From contig NZ_JAAORG010000003.1 in NCBI RefSeq assembly GCF_017696055.1, forward strand, positions 186,001 to 250,000: DNA of 64,000 nt, in the 5' to 3' direction. Below the pieces are notes generated by a model. That model ran no database searches and was not told the DNA's origin. It saw nothing but the letters and a program-made list of their open reading frames with translations. This document shows positions 1-9,355 of the stretch, in pieces; positions within the stretch are counted from its first letter, which is position 1; each line of letters begins with the position of its first letter. Origin of the DNA: Prochlorococcus marinus XMU1406 (GTDB lineage Bacteria; Cyanobacteriota; Cyanobacteriia; PCC-6307; Cyanobiaceae). A program made the translations under genes and the position numbers.

Positions 1-1272
1 TAATTTTGCTTTTACTTGATTTGCATCCACCACTCCGAGACCTCCTCCTTCGACAGTTAAAACATGGGGATTAAAAATAAACGCCCCAAGTTTCTTACAA
101 TCCTCCATTATTTCATTTAATTCTTCAACCCCATTCCACTTTAATACAGGCAAAGCCGCTAACCGCGGTGATCCTTGCTGAGCAACTGCCTCTAAATGCC
201 AAAGAATTTTTTTACCCCATTTTTTTCTCAAAAAATTAATTAATTCTATTTCATTATTAAGTGGCAAAAGCATCTGTAAATATGTCCAATTTTTATCCCT
301 AGACCTCATATGAAGAGTTGTATGATTCCATACGACTTCGGAAATTCCATTGACGAGTTTTTCTTCCTCCCCTAGGAGGGAAGATTTAACATTGAATTTT
401 TCACAAATCAGCTTGATCGTTTTTGTCCCTCCAAGAGTGGATTGAACTAATATTTTGTGGCTTCTATATTTACTTTTAAACCATTTTGGCATTTGATCTA
501 CAATTTCTTCTTCAAGAATTGCGCCGAGTTTCAGATCAATTGCGGCGCTGGTAAGAGTTTTTAATATTTCTATTGTTTTTTCAAATTCAATACAGTGGAT
601 AACTATTGAATACCACTTACGTTTGATATCTGTAGCAAGTAATAAAGAGGTAATTATTCCATTAGTTCCATAAGCATGATTTAGAGGTTCGGATTCTTCA
701 GCATCAAATTTGTATAATTTAGGTTTTTGATTCATCGTTATTGCTTCTAAACCAATAAGATTTCCTGGATCCCTCAAAAATCCCCACCTAATAGACCCAA
801 TACCCCCTGATCCACCTGCAATAAAGCCCCCAATTGTAGCGGTTTTCCAAGTACTAGGGAGCAACCTCAATTCCCTCCCATATTTCTCTAATTGTTTATT
901 CAAATCTCCCATGACACATCCAGATTGTACTTTCACAAAACCTGTATCTGGATCAAATTCTTCTAACTTATTAAAGTAACTCATCTGCATTACAACTCCT
1001 TTAAACAATGGGACAGCTTGTCCATAATTACCTGTACCTGAACCCCTTAAAGTGAGAGGGATAGAAAATTCCCAACAAATTTCTGCTACTTTCTTCACTG
1101 CGTTATGATCACTAGGTCTTACCACCAAATCAGCAATACATTCATCTAATTTTTCAGTAAGGATTGGCGAGTAGTTATAAAAATCTTTTGAAAGTCTTTT
1201 TACGTCTGATTGGCTTTCGATAATCTCTAAGTCTTTGATTTCCCTAAATTTGTCTATAAATTTAAACGTCAT
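1..1272 (-). CDS. FAD-linked oxidase (FAD_binding_4/PCMH family), C-terminus cut by window edge
   Basis: The reading frame starts at an ATG at 1272 and stays open to base 1, giving 424 codons without a stop; the C-terminus lies outside the window. The N-terminal half has the PCMH-type FAD-binding pattern: a stretch reading LTLRGSGTGNYGQAVP around residue 75, then IGGFIAGGSGGIGSIRWG, the usual glycine-rich flavin contact. Families with this fold include glycolate oxidase GlcD and D-lactate dehydrogenase; the substrate cannot be told from sequence. It lies 38 bases downstream of the amidohydrolase gene on the same strand, so the two are probably co-transcribed. Product family is fairly sure, reaction unknown. 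Confidence 0.85.
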   Translation of the reverse strand, partial: MTFKFIDKFREIKDLEIIESQSDVKRLSKDFYNYSPILTEKLDECIADLVVRPSDHNAVKKVAEICWEFSIPLTLRGSGTGNYGQAVPLFKGVVMQMSYFNKLEEFDPDTGFVKVQSGCVMGDLNKQLEKYGRELRLLPSTWKTATIGGFIAGGSGGIGSIRWGFLRDPGNLIGLEAITMNQKPKLYKFDAEESEPLNHAYGTNGIITSLLLATDIKRKWYSIVIHCIEFEKTIEILKTLTSAAIDLKLGAILEEEIVDQMPKWFKSKYRSHKILVQSTLGGTKTIKLICEKFNVKSSLLGEEEKLVNGISEVVWNHTTLHMRSRDKNWTYLQMLLPLNNEIELINFLRKKWGKKILWHLEAVAQQGSPRLAALPVLKWNGVEELNEIMEDCKKLGAFIFNPHVLTVEGGGLGVVDANQVKAKL

Positions 1273-1310
1273 TGATAAAGTTTCTTATGTTTTGTATATA
1301 AATTAGCCAA

Positions 1311-2546
1311 TTAGCAATATAAATCGCCTCTTATAAATACTTTTCTATTTAAAGTGCTCGAAAAAACATCTGCCCATCTTTGTGCATCTAAAATTACAAA
1401 GTCAGCAGGGCAACCCTTTTTAATTAAGCCATCCCATTTTAAGTTTAATAATCTACTGGGAGCTAAAAAAATAGAAGATAGAGTCGTTCTCTCCCAGGGA
1501 TTTAGTTGAAGCATAGGTATCGAACAAGACAACATATAAAAAGGGTCAAAATTACCAAATGGGTACCAAGGATCTTGAACGTTATCACTACCTAGAGATA
1601 CATCCACGTGTGATTTTTGTAATTGTTTTATTGGCGCAACTGGTCTTTTTAATGAGGTAGTTTTATTACTTCGATTGAGCAGCCAAAAATTTGTTAGGGG
1701 TAAAGCAATGACCTTAATATTTCTCTCAGCCATTTTTTCTCCTAAATTTAAAATCTCTCTTTGACTTAGAGAAATGAGACTACTTAAATGACTACAGGTA
1801 ATCGGAATACTATTAATTTTTAAATTGTCTATTGTCTCCAATAAAACTTTTATTCCTGCTCCAGGCTCAATAATTGATTCATCTATATGTAAATCAATTT
1901 CTAATTTATATTTACTCGCTAGAAGAAGCATCTTTGAGAGAAATTTACTTGTATCTTTTTTATTAAAAGGGGGAACAATAACACTCCCTAAAATTCCGCC
2001 ATGAGTGGAAAATTTTTTTGCTAAATCTTCTCCTTTAGAAGTATCCCAGAAATCCAATGGAGCTAAAGCAACGAATTGCAATGTCAATTCAGAAGAAAAT
2101 TTTTTTTGTAATTGAAAAAGTTCAATCCAAACATCAATCGATTGACTTTTGTACGTATCAATATGACTTCTTATAGCTCGGTATCCATTTTGTATGGCAA
2201 GGTTTAATGATTTCTCAACTCTCTCAAGAACCTTATCTGTAGTTCTATTTCTATGTTCTTTAAGATTTTCTGATAATGCTCCTTGATAGTTTGATTCCAG
2301 ATTAGGAAATTTTTCCCATGTAAAAGATTTATCAAAATGCGAATGCGTTTCAACAAATCTTGGGAATAAAATATTTTTTGGCTTTGAAACTTTATTTTTT
2401 AAAGGCTTTAATTCAGAAACAAATCCATCCTCCCAACTGATGCGTACTGAACATAAATCCTCAACATCAATAATAAGGTTTTCAAAATCTTCTATTAAAC
2501 AAAGGATTCTGGGAATTAGAACCTCAGCTGTGCCGGAATTACTCAA
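1311..2546 (-). CDS. Amidohydrolase of the cytosine deaminase (CodA) type
   Basis: A 411-residue metal-dependent hydrolase. The CodA-type metal and catalytic motifs are all visible: THSHFDK (His68, His70), HIDE (His220, Glu223), CSH (His253) and GSDNVQDPWYPFG (Asp321), the last very close to the CodA HDDVFDPWYPLG motif. Known family members deaminate cytosine, isocytosine or triazine-derived rings, so a ring deaminase or N-substituted amidohydrolase is likely, but the substrate is not determined. No signal peptide is seen, so it is probably cytoplasmic. It heads a minus-strand pair with an FAD-linked oxidase 38 bases downstream, which suggests catabolism of a nitrogenous compound (inference). 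Confidence 0.85.
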   Translation of the reverse strand: MSNSGTAEVLIPRILCLIEDFENLIIDVEDLCSVRISWEDGFVSELKPLKNKVSKPKNILFPRFVETHSHFDKSFTWEKFPNLESNYQGALSENLKEHRNRTTDKVLERVEKSLNLAIQNGYRAIRSHIDTYKSQSIDVWIELFQLQKKFSSELTLQFVALAPLDFWDTSKGEDLAKKFSTHGGILGSVIVPPFNKKDTSKFLSKMLLLASKYKLEIDLHIDESIIEPGAGIKVLLETIDNLKINSIPITCSHLSSLISLSQREILNLGEKMAERNIKVIALPLTNFWLLNRSNKTTSLKRPVAPIKQLQKSHVDVSLGSDNVQDPWYPFGNFDPFYMLSCSIPMLQLNPWERTTLSSIFLAPSRLLNLKWDGLIKKGCPADFVILDAQRWADVFSSTLNRKVFIRGDLYC

Positions 2547-2674
2547 ATTTTTTAATTTTCTTTTATTTTAAAACATAAGAAAACTTTACTGAATTAGAAA
2601 ATAATTCAAATTTCGCTAAAAGATAAAAATAACTATGAAAAATTACCCTTGAGTTGTTAAATTTATAAATGTGA

Positions 2675-2748
2675 GGCGGGCGTCGCCAAGTGGTTAAGGC
2701 AGCGGCTTGTGGCGCCGCTATTCGGGGGTTCGAATCCCCTCGCTCGCC
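2675..2748 (+). tRNA. tRNA-His (GTG)
   Basis: The sequence folds as a full cloverleaf: acceptor stem GCGGGCG with CGCTCGC, D arm GCC/GGC, anticodon stem GCGGC/GCCGC around loop TTGTGGC (anticodon GTG), and T arm GGGGG-TTCGAAT-CCCCT. A G at 2675 precedes the acceptor stem and faces the discriminator C at 2748, which is the extra G-1:C73 pair typical of tRNA-His. CCA is not encoded. It precedes miaB by about 70 bases. Confidence 0.97.
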
Positions 2749-2819
2749 CTCAAAAAAATTGCAGCAAAATTATTTAACTTGTAATTTTGAATTAAAGAAT
2801 CATAAAAATTAATAGTAAA

Positions 2820-4214
2820 GTGCTAACAAAAACAAAACCAGACAAAAAATTTTTTGAAAAGAATTCATCTACTGGCAGTTATTGGATAACCACTTTTGGA
2901 TGCCAAATGAACAAGGCTGATTCTGAGAGAATGGCTGGGACGTTAGAGAAAATGGGATACACCAGAGCAGATAATGAATTAAAGGCCGATTTGGTCTTGT
3001 ACAATACATGCACTATTAGAGATAATGCAGAGCAAAAAGTGTATAGCTTTCTAGGAAGACAAGCAAAAAGAAAGCACAAAACACCTAGCCTCAAACTTGT
3101 TGTTGCAGGTTGCCTTGCTCAGCAAGAGGGAGAATCCTTATTAAGAAGAGTCCCAGAACTTGATCTAGTAATGGGGCCTCAACATGTAAACAACCTTGAG
3201 AATCTTCTGGGGAAAGTTGACTTAGGGAATCAAGTTGCTGCTACAGAGGAAACCTTCATTTCTGAAGACATAACAAGCGCCAGAAGAGAAAGCTCTATTT
3301 GTGGCTGGGTAAATATAATTTATGGATGTAATGAAAGATGTTCATATTGTGTAGTTCCCTCTGTTAGAGGGAAAGAGCAATCAAGATATCCAAATGCGAT
3401 AAAAAGTGAGATACAAAAATTAGCTGATGATAATTTTAAAGAAATTACTCTTTTGGGTCAGAATATTGATGCTTATGGTAGAGATCTTCCAGGAACTACA
3501 AAAGAGGGAAGAAAAGAAAATACTCTAACTGATCTTTTATATTTTATTCATGATGTTAAAGGAATTCGCAGAATAAGATTTGCTACAAGTCATCCAAGAT
3601 ATTTTTCAAAAAGGTTGATTCAAGCATGTTTCGAACTTGATAAAGTTTGCGAACATTTCCATATTCCCTTCCAAAGTGGAAATGATGAAATTTTAAAGCA
3701 AATGTCCAGAGGATATACTGTCAAAAAGTATAAAAATATTATCGATAATATAAGATCATTAATGCCAGATGCATCGATCACAGCCGATGCAATAGTTGCT
3801 TTCCCAGGAGAAACCGAGCAACAATATCAAGATACATTAAAGCTAATTTCAGAAATTGGCTTTGATCAAGTAAATACAGCTGCATACTCTCCACGGCCAA
3901 ACACTCCTGCAGCAGTCTGGACTAATCAACTTTCTGAAGAGGTTAAAAAAGCTAGATTGCAAGAAATTAATGATTTGGTCGAGAAAACTGCTAGGAGAAG
4001 AAACCAAAGATACATCAATAATATCGAAAGTGTTTTAATTGAGGGTTTAAATCCAAAAAATTCCTCGCAAATTATGGGTAGAACAAGAACAAATAGATTA
4101 ACTTTCGTAGAAATTCCCAAAAACATTAACTTTAATTTTTCATTGGGAGATGAGATAGATGTCAGAATAAATGAAGCAAGACCTTTTTCTTTAACAGGCG
4201 CACTTTATTTATAA
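2820..4214 (+). CDS. miaB: tRNA-2-methylthio-N6-dimethylallyladenosine synthase MiaB
   Basis: A 464-residue radical SAM methylthiotransferase that adds the 2-methylthio group to i6A37 of tRNAs reading UNN codons. The N-terminal UPF0004 domain has [14 protein letters not shown] (Cys28) with further cluster cysteines at 64 and 98; the radical SAM motif CNERCSYC places Cys170, Cys174 and Cys177; the tail after about residue 395 fits a TRAM RNA-binding domain. The frame begins with GTG at 2820, 71 bases after tRNA-His, and there is no in-frame ATG nearby before the conserved N-terminus. ddl follows 11 bases later, so the two are probably one transcript. Confidence 0.97.
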   Translation: MLTKTKPDKKFFEKNSSTGSYWITTFGCQMNKADSERMAGTLEKMGYTRADNELKADLVLYNTCTIRDNAEQKVYSFLGRQAKRKHKTPSLKLVVAGCLAQQEGESLLRRVPELDLVMGPQHVNNLENLLGKVDLGNQVAATEETFISEDITSARRESSICGWVNIIYGCNERCSYCVVPSVRGKEQSRYPNAIKSEIQKLADDNFKEITLLGQNIDAYGRDLPGTTKEGRKENTLTDLLYFIHDVKGIRRIRFATSHPRYFSKRLIQACFELDKVCEHFHIPFQSGNDEILKQMSRGYTVKKYKNIIDNIRSLMPDASITADAIVAFPGETEQQYQDTLKLISEIGFDQVNTAAYSPRPNTPAAVWTNQLSEEVKKARLQEINDLVEKTARRRNQRYINNIESVLIEGLNPKNSSQIMGRTRTNRLTFVEIPKNINFNFSLGDEIDVRINEARPFSLTGALYL

Positions 4215-4225
4215 TTTTTTTCTAA

Positions 4226-5293
4226 ATGATCTGGGAAAAGAAAAAATGTATTGGGTTAATATTTGGTGGGCATTCCAATGAACATGAAGTATCGATATCC
4301 TCTGCAAAAACAGTGTTTCAAGCATTTAATTCGGAAATAAACAAAGAACGCTTTGAAGTTAAAGCCTTTTACATAAACAAATATGGCGATTGGCTTGATA
4401 GTGATAATTCAAAAAAAATACTAATTGGTGAAATTGAAAATAATAAAACAAAAAAGCAAGAGATTTTTAATCAAGAAAAAATTAACTTCTTGGAAGGAAT
4501 TGAATTTCAAAATGTTGATGTTTGGTTTCCTCTTTTACATGGATTTAATGGCGAAGACGGTTCAATTCATGGCTTACTGAGATTCACAAAGAAACCTTTA
4601 GTCGGATGTGGAATTATAGGATCTGCACTTGGAATGGATAAAATATTGATGAAAACAATTTTCTCAAATCTTAAACTTCCACAAGTTAATTATCTAGTTT
4701 TTCAAAATGAAGATTTCAAAGATAAAGAAGTAAAAAATAATTTAATAAGTGAAATTTTAAAAAAATTAAATTTTCCTGTTTTTGTTAAACCTTCTAACTC
4801 TGGATCATCTCTTGGCATCTCAAAAGTCAAAGATGAATCAGAAATATTACAAGCATTAGAAAAAGCTTGGGAAATAGATCCAAGAATCTTAATTGAGGAA
4901 GGTTTAGAGGTAAGGGAGATTGAATGCGGAATAATTGGAAATTCAAAACTTTTAAGCTCTGAGATAGGCGAAGTAAATTACGAAAGTGAATGGTATGATT
5001 ACGATTCAAAATATTACTCAAATAATAAAATAATTATCCCAGCCGAAATAGATTCTAAGATCACAAAAGAAATTAAAGAAATTGCTATTAAAAGTTGTAG
5101 AGCACTAAATATTTTCGGTTTTGCAAGAGTAGATTTCTTTTTAGAAAAATCTACTAATAAAATTTTTTTAAATGAAATAAATACAATTCCCGGATTTACA
5201 AGACAGAGTATGTTTCCAATGCTTTGGAAAGCTTCAGGTTTAAAAATTGAACAACTTGTGGCTAAACTGGTAGATATATCTTTAGATTTGTAA
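4226..5293 (+). CDS. ddl: D-alanine--D-alanine ligase
   Basis: A 355-residue ATP-grasp enzyme that makes the D-Ala-D-Ala dipeptide for peptidoglycan precursors. Visible motifs are the N-terminal GLIFGGHSNEHEVSISSA, the HGFNGEDGSIHGLL segment, FVKPSNSGSSLGISKV for ATP binding, and the C-terminal ARVDFFLE and LNEINTIPGFT that carry the Mg2+ ligands. Length is normal. It begins the ddl - unknown membrane protein - ftsQ - ftsZ run, the remains of a dcw-type cluster for wall synthesis and division, and starts 11 bases after miaB. Confidence 0.97.
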   Translation: MIWEKKKCIGLIFGGHSNEHEVSISSAKTVFQAFNSEINKERFEVKAFYINKYGDWLDSDNSKKILIGEIENNKTKKQEIFNQEKINFLEGIEFQNVDVWFPLLHGFNGEDGSIHGLLRFTKKPLVGCGIIGSALGMDKILMKTIFSNLKLPQVNYLVFQNEDFKDKEVKNNLISEILKKLNFPVFVKPSNSGSSLGISKVKDESEILQALEKAWEIDPRILIEEGLEVREIECGIIGNSKLLSSEIGEVNYESEWYDYDSKYYSNNKIIIPAEIDSKITKEIKEIAIKSCRALNIFGFARVDFFLEKSTNKIFLNEINTIPGFTRQSMFPMLWKASGLKIEQLVAKLVDISLDL

Positions 5294-5303
5294 TTTAACT
5301 CAA

Positions 5304-5714
5304 ATGTTGCATGGACTTCTTTGGTTACCATTACTTTTAATCTTCATTTTATTAACTGCACTTGGATGGTTAGAAAGAAGAAGGCAAAATCTTTTCAGAA
5401 GCTGGGCGAGTGATTCTGAACTGTGCAAGTTAGATAGTTCAGGCGCAGCGTCTTTAAAAGATGGGGAATTAAAGTGGAGCGCATTTGAAGCTGGTAAATT
5501 TGAAGAAAAAGATAGTTTTACAATCAAGAAACTAGAGTTAGTTGAATTAATGGCACTAACTTCAGGAGAAGCTCCTCTAACAATTGAATCTCAAGGCAAG
5601 TGCAGGTTAAGATTAGTAGGCGATGGGAAAGAGATGGATGTACCATTTTCAGATGCAGAGCAGGCGAGAAAATGGATGGACCAATTGATGGAAAAAGCTC
5701 GATGTGATTTGTGA
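5304..5714 (+). CDS. Conserved cyanobacterial membrane-anchored protein between ddl and ftsQ
   Basis: A 136-residue protein of unknown function. Residues 3-22 form one hydrophobic N-terminal membrane segment (LLWLPLLLIFILLTALGWLE), followed by a basic ERRRQ stretch and a soluble acidic domain, so the bulk is probably cytoplasmic. It ends with a GTGA overlap with ftsQ and starts 10 bases after ddl, which points to translational coupling and a role near envelope assembly or division. I recognise no named domain. The start ATG at 5304 is the first in frame. Confidence 0.85.
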   Translation: MLHGLLWLPLLLIFILLTALGWLERRRQNLFRSWASDSELCKLDSSGAASLKDGELKWSAFEAGKFEEKDSFTIKKLELVELMALTSGEAPLTIESQGKCRLRLVGDGKEMDVPFSDAEQARKWMDQLMEKARCDL

Positions 5715-6436
5715 AAAACAAAAAACCAGTCAAAAATAGAAGCTTTTTTTTTCTAATTTCATTTTTATTTTTAACAACCTTATTAAGCATAAAAACTCTT
5801 AAAAAAGTTGATATTCAAGATATTAGGATTTATGGCAGTCAATTATTTTCGCAGAATGATTTAGTAAATAATTCATCTTTAGAATTACCCATCCGATTAA
5901 TTTTTATTAAAACTAATTTATTAGAAAAAGAATTAAAACAAAATTTATCTCTCAAGAATGTTTCGCTAAACAGAGAATTATTTCCTTTTGGTTTGAAAGT
6001 TATTATCAATACAACAACTCCAATAGCTTACGGCGAAAGAATATTTAACGATGAAAAAATATTAGGCTTCATTGATAAAGATGGAATTTTTATAAATAAA
6101 CAAAATGTGGAAGAAAACAATTTGAAAAAATTAACCATACAAGTTTTTGGATGGAAAGAAGAATTTAAAAAAATATTATCTGAAATTTTCATTGCTCTTG
6201 AGGATTATGAATTTGAGATTGTTAAAATAACTTTTTCTGCCGATGGATTTCTAACTGTTGAGGAAAAACATTTAAAAACAATATTTTTAGGATCTAAACC
6301 AAATTTAATTAACTATCAATTGCAAATAATGAATAACCTAAAAAATGAATTTAAGAAAAATAGCTTTTCAAATAAAATTGATAATATTGACTTGACTAAT
6401 CCAAATAAACCAAAAATAAAAGTGTTCAAACCCTAA
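5711..6436 (+). CDS. ftsQ: Cell division protein FtsQ (POTRA domain)
   Basis: A 241-residue bitopic membrane protein. One N-terminal transmembrane helix (about residues 12-30) is followed by a POTRA-like segment beginning near VDIQDIRIYGSQLFSQNDLV, then the FtsQ/DivIB region. In the divisome FtsQ links cytoplasmic and periplasmic division proteins. It uses a GTG start at 5711 that overlaps the stop of the preceding gene by four bases and precedes ftsZ by 179 bases. Sequence divergence is normal for this family, so the assignment leans partly on position. Confidence 0.9.
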   Translation: MKNKKPVKNRSFFFLISFLFLTTLLSIKTLKKVDIQDIRIYGSQLFSQNDLVNNSSLELPIRLIFIKTNLLEKELKQNLSLKNVSLNRELFPFGLKVIINTTTPIAYGERIFNDEKILGFIDKDGIFINKQNVEENNLKKLTIQVFGWKEEFKKILSEIFIALEDYEFEIVKITFSADGFLTVEEKHLKTIFLGSKPNLINYQLQIMNNLKNEFKKNSFSNKIDNIDLTNPNKPKIKVFKP

Positions 6437-6587
6437 TATTTGAAAAAGAATTTTGAAGAATTTTTTTTAATTATTGTAGTGTTGATATGGGTTTTGCATT
6501 CAAAACAAAATATTTAATAAATAAATATTTTTAGGATTTTCGTCAACAAATTCCTACAGATGAGCTCAGTAAGTTCATAATGCAGCC

Positions 6588-6599
6588 AATACTAGTATT
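6588..6599. promoter_or_regulatory. 12-base perfect palindrome in the ftsZ leader
   Basis: AATACTAGTATT reads the same on both strands and sits 16 bases upstream of the ftsZ start codon, downstream of a possible -10 element CATAAT at about 6575-6580. It could be an operator half-site pair or a weak RNA hairpin. Such a palindrome can arise by chance in AT-rich DNA, so function is only a guess. Confidence 0.3.
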
Positions 6600-6615
6600 A
6601 GATTCCTATTAAGAG

Positions 6616-7731
6616 ATGAGCTTCGGTAACAATCCAAACTTTGATCAATCGAAAGAAATCCTTCCAAGCCAAAACGCCAAAATAGAAGTTATTGGTGTAG
6701 GTGGTGGTGGCAGTAATGCAGTCAATAGAATGATAAATAGTGACTTAGAAGGAGTTTCATTTCGAGTCCTCAATACCGACGCACAAGCCCTATTACAGTC
6801 TTCTGCAGAGCGTAGGGTCCAACTTGGACAAAATCTTACTAGAGGTTTAGGTGCAGGGGGGAATCCAAGTATTGGGCAAAAAGCTGCAGAAGAATCTAAA
6901 GAAGAGCTTCAACAAGCTTTAGAGGGATCCGATCTAGTTTTTATAGCCGCTGGAATGGGTGGAGGAACCGGTACGGGAGCAGCTCCGGTAGTTGCAGAAG
7001 TAGCTAAACAAAGTGGTGCTTTAACAGTAGGGATAGTAACCAAACCTTTTTCTTTTGAAGGGAAAAGAAGAATGCGTCAAGCAGAAGAAGGAATTGCAAG
7101 ACTAGCGGAAAATGTTGATACTCTTATAGTTATTCCAAATGACCGATTAAAAGACGTTATTGCTGGCGCTCCCCTTCAAGAAGCATTTAGGAATGCTGAT
7201 GATGTTTTAAGAATGGGCGTCAAAGGTATCAGTGACATAATTACTTGCCCAGGATTAGTTAATGTTGATTTCGCAGATGTAAGATCAGTCATGACGGAAG
7301 CAGGCACTGCTCTTCTCGGAATAGGCATTGGTTCAGGAAGGTCGAGAGCTTTAGAAGCAGCACAGGCAGCAATGAATAGTCCTTTACTAGAAGCAGCTAG
7401 AATTGATGGAGCTAAAGGCTGTGTTATAAATATTACCGGTGGCAAAGACATGACTTTAGAAGATATGACCTCCGCATCTGAAATTATTTATGATGTTGTT
7501 GATCAAGAAGCAAATATTATTGTTGGTGCAGTGGTTGATGAGGCAATGGAAGGGGAGATTCAAGTTACTGTAATTGCTACAGGATTTGAAACATCCCAAC
7601 CATTAAATCAGCAAAGAATAAAAAATAGATTATCTAATCAACCCTTATATAATTTTTCAGACAATAAAGAATCGGGAGCCAGTATTCCTGAGTTCTTGAG
7701 ATTAAGGCAGAATAAAAAAGATATAGGTTAA
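6616..7731 (+). CDS. ftsZ: Cell division protein FtsZ
   Basis: A 371-residue tubulin-like GTPase that polymerises into the division ring. The nucleotide-binding [13 protein letters not shown] lies near residue 28 and the tubulin signature GGGTGTG at residues 115-121; the T7-loop region reads [11 protein letters not shown]. The C-terminal tail ends [17 protein letters not shown], which contains the conserved IPEFLR-type tail peptide used for anchoring. It has a 179-base leader after ftsQ, long for this compact genome, so it probably has its own promoter. Confidence 0.98.
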   Translation: MSFGNNPNFDQSKEILPSQNAKIEVIGVGGGGSNAVNRMINSDLEGVSFRVLNTDAQALLQSSAERRVQLGQNLTRGLGAGGNPSIGQKAAEESKEELQQALEGSDLVFIAAGMGGGTGTGAAPVVAEVAKQSGALTVGIVTKPFSFEGKRRMRQAEEGIARLAENVDTLIVIPNDRLKDVIAGAPLQEAFRNADDVLRMGVKGISDIITCPGLVNVDFADVRSVMTEAGTALLGIGIGSGRSRALEAAQAAMNSPLLEAARIDGAKGCVINITGGKDMTLEDMTSASEIIYDVVDQEANIIVGAVVDEAMEGEIQVTVIATGFETSQPLNQQRIKNRLSNQPLYNFSDNKESGASIPEFLRLRQNKKDIG

Positions 7732-7746
7732 AAGGTAAAATAGAGT

Positions 7747-7840
7747 GACTCGGTTATCTCGCCTGCCTCAAGCATCCCTTGTGGCTGCTACCTTCCGGTC
7801 CTGACCAGGTTTAGGCGTTAAAACCGCGAAAGGCCGAGTC
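7747..7840 (-). ncRNA. ffs: Signal recognition particle RNA (4.5S type)
   Basis: On the minus strand the sequence contains the universal SRP core CAGGACCGGAAGGTAGCAGC, with the GGAA tetraloop and the asymmetric loop bound by Ffh. The ends GACTCGG (7834-7840 read on minus) and CCGAGTC (7747-7753) pair to close the hairpin. Length is about 94 nt, the small bacterial form without an Alu domain. It lies between the convergent end of ftsZ and the start of panB. Confidence 0.95.
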
Positions 7841-7887
7841 AAAAACATATTAGCAATTCTTGATTAAAAAAGATACATAAATTTATT

Positions 7888-8661
7888 ATGTTACCTTCAG
7901 ACCTAGTTAATTATAAAAAAAAATCTCGCAAAATCATTGCACTAACTGCATGGGACTCCATATCAGGATCTATCGCAGAACAAGCAAATGTTGATCTCGT
8001 ACTAGTAGGAGATTCATTAGCAATGGTCTGCTTAGGATATAAATCGACATTGCCATTAACTTTAGAAAACATAATTTACCACACGAATGCTGTTTCAAGA
8101 GGATTTAAGAAGAAAATTGAGGAACAACCTTTAGTCGTTTCAGATATGCCTTTTCTGACTTACCAATGTGGTGAGGATAAAGCTGTTGAGTATGCAGGGA
8201 AAATCATACAAAGCACTTATGCAAAAGCTGTAAAAATAGAAGGAGCTGAACCAGAAATACAGAAAGTTATTTCTAGATTAATAAGAATGGGAATCCCTGT
8301 TATGGGTCATATAGGTCTTACACCACAAAGCTATCTAAATATTGGATTAAAAAAACAAGGAGAAAGCTTAGCAAGCCAAGAAAAAATTAAGAAAGAGGCT
8401 TCAATTCTTGAAGAATTAGGGTGTTTTTCAATAGTTCTTGAACATATTCCTGATTTGCTTGCTAAAGAAATACAAAATTCTTTAACAATTCCCATAATAG
8501 GTATCGGTGCAGGTAATTATTGCGATGGCCAAGTAAGAGTTACTGCAGATTTATTAGGCCTCAATGATGATCAACCACCATTTTGCCAACCGATTATCCA
8601 AGGAAAGAAATTATTTAAGGATAAATTAAAAGAATGGGTAGACTCTGAAAGGCTTAACTAA
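7888..8661 (+). CDS. panB: 3-methyl-2-oxobutanoate hydroxymethyltransferase
   Basis: A 257-residue ketopantoate hydroxymethyltransferase, first committed step of pantothenate and coenzyme A synthesis, transferring a hydroxymethyl group from methylene-tetrahydrofolate to alpha-ketoisovalerate. Motifs seen: ALTAWDSISGSIAEQA, VLVGDSLAMVCLGY, VKIEGA with the active-site Lys, GHIGLTPQS, and IIGIGAGNYCDGQV. Length is normal. It stands alone with 280 bases of non-coding DNA after it. Confidence 0.97.
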   Translation: MLPSDLVNYKKKSRKIIALTAWDSISGSIAEQANVDLVLVGDSLAMVCLGYKSTLPLTLENIIYHTNAVSRGFKKKIEEQPLVVSDMPFLTYQCGEDKAVEYAGKIIQSTYAKAVKIEGAEPEIQKVISRLIRMGIPVMGHIGLTPQSYLNIGLKKQGESLASQEKIKKEASILEELGCFSIVLEHIPDLLAKEIQNSLTIPIIGIGAGNYCDGQVRVTADLLGLNDDQPPFCQPIIQGKKLFKDKLKEWVDSERLN

Positions 8662-8945
8662 TAAACCCCATTTTGTCATAAAGTCTAATTCCTTAGGAAC
8701 ATTGTATTTCCATAGGTTTAGTAGGATATATATTATCTTTTAATCATTTCATTTTTTTCTATTTTTAATATTTAAAAATAAGTTTGTATAGTTTGCAATA
8801 ACTAATAAAAGCAAAAGGAATGTATTAATAGACATTTAAAAAGAGAGTCGTTATAACCTGTAATTTAGATCTACTGTCAATCGATGGATTTTGTTTCAAA
8901 ATTTATTTTTTACAAATTTCAAAAGATATTTAAGACTATATTCCT

Positions 8946-9176
8946 TTGATTAATAATTTGATTTTGAAAAACTCTATTTCTCTTATTCCTTTTCTTTCGA
9001 TGATAATTCTTACATTGGGATGTTCAAATAAACCAGCAGAAAAAGAAATGAAAATGCCAATGTTATTTGATACCAGAGAACAGGCAGAAAAAGAAGCCTA
9101 TAAATTTGGTTGCGAAGGAGCTCATCAAATGGGAAATAAATGGATGCCATGTAGTATGCAAAAACATAACCATTAA
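8946..9176 (+). CDS. Small lipoprotein with a DUF3721 domain
   Basis: A 76-residue protein. From the TTG at 8946 it has a signal sequence ending in the lipobox LTLGC, so Cys26 would be lipidated. The mature part carries the DUF3721 signature: DTREQAEKEAYKFGCEGAHQMGNKWMPC, and ends MQKHNH. DUF3721 proteins are small, Cys/His/Met-bearing secreted proteins of unknown function in marine picocyanobacteria; a metal-binding role is conceivable but not shown. The TTG start is preferred because an ATG at 9000 would leave too short a signal peptide. Confidence 0.75.
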   Translation: MINNLILKNSISLIPFLSMIILTLGCSNKPAEKEMKMPMLFDTREQAEKEAYKFGCEGAHQMGNKWMPCSMQKHNH

Positions 9177-9181
9177 AACGA

Positions 9182-9355
9182 GTGCTTAATCTCTCCAATT
9201 TTTATCAACTTAGAATTAATTTTTTGCCGAAATTTGCTTCACCTTTTGTTAAAGAAGTTTTTGAGGGAATTTATTTTATTATCTGTAATTCCCATAAAAC
9301 AAGTGATGGCAATAGTTTTAGCCATGACAAAATGGGCATTGTTAATCTAAATTAA
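9182..9355 (+). CDS. Possible 57-residue ORF after the DUF3721 gene
   Basis: A GTG at 9182 opens 57 codons to a TAA at 9353-9355, overlapping the convergent hemW-like gene by 14 bases. It fills most of the gap after the DUF3721 lipoprotein and has a balanced composition (for example PKFASPFVKEVFEG). No family is recognised and a chance ORF or a decayed gene end is quite possible. Confidence 0.2.
   Translation: MLNLSNFYQLRINFLPKFASPFVKEVFEGIYFIICNSHKTSDGNSFSHDKMGIVNLN

Noticed and set aside
2879-3094. 71-codon minus-strand ORF inside miaB
   Set aside because: Antisense to the conserved UPF0004 domain; no features of its own.
7741-7840. Plus-strand reading of the SRP RNA region as a terminator for ftsZ
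   Set aside because: The paired ends belong to the SRP RNA on the minus strand, and no T-run follows on the plus strand.
8662-8945. 284-base gap after panB as a possible RNA gene
   Set aside because: It is plain AT-rich sequence without strong hairpins, a terminator or a small ORF with good composition.
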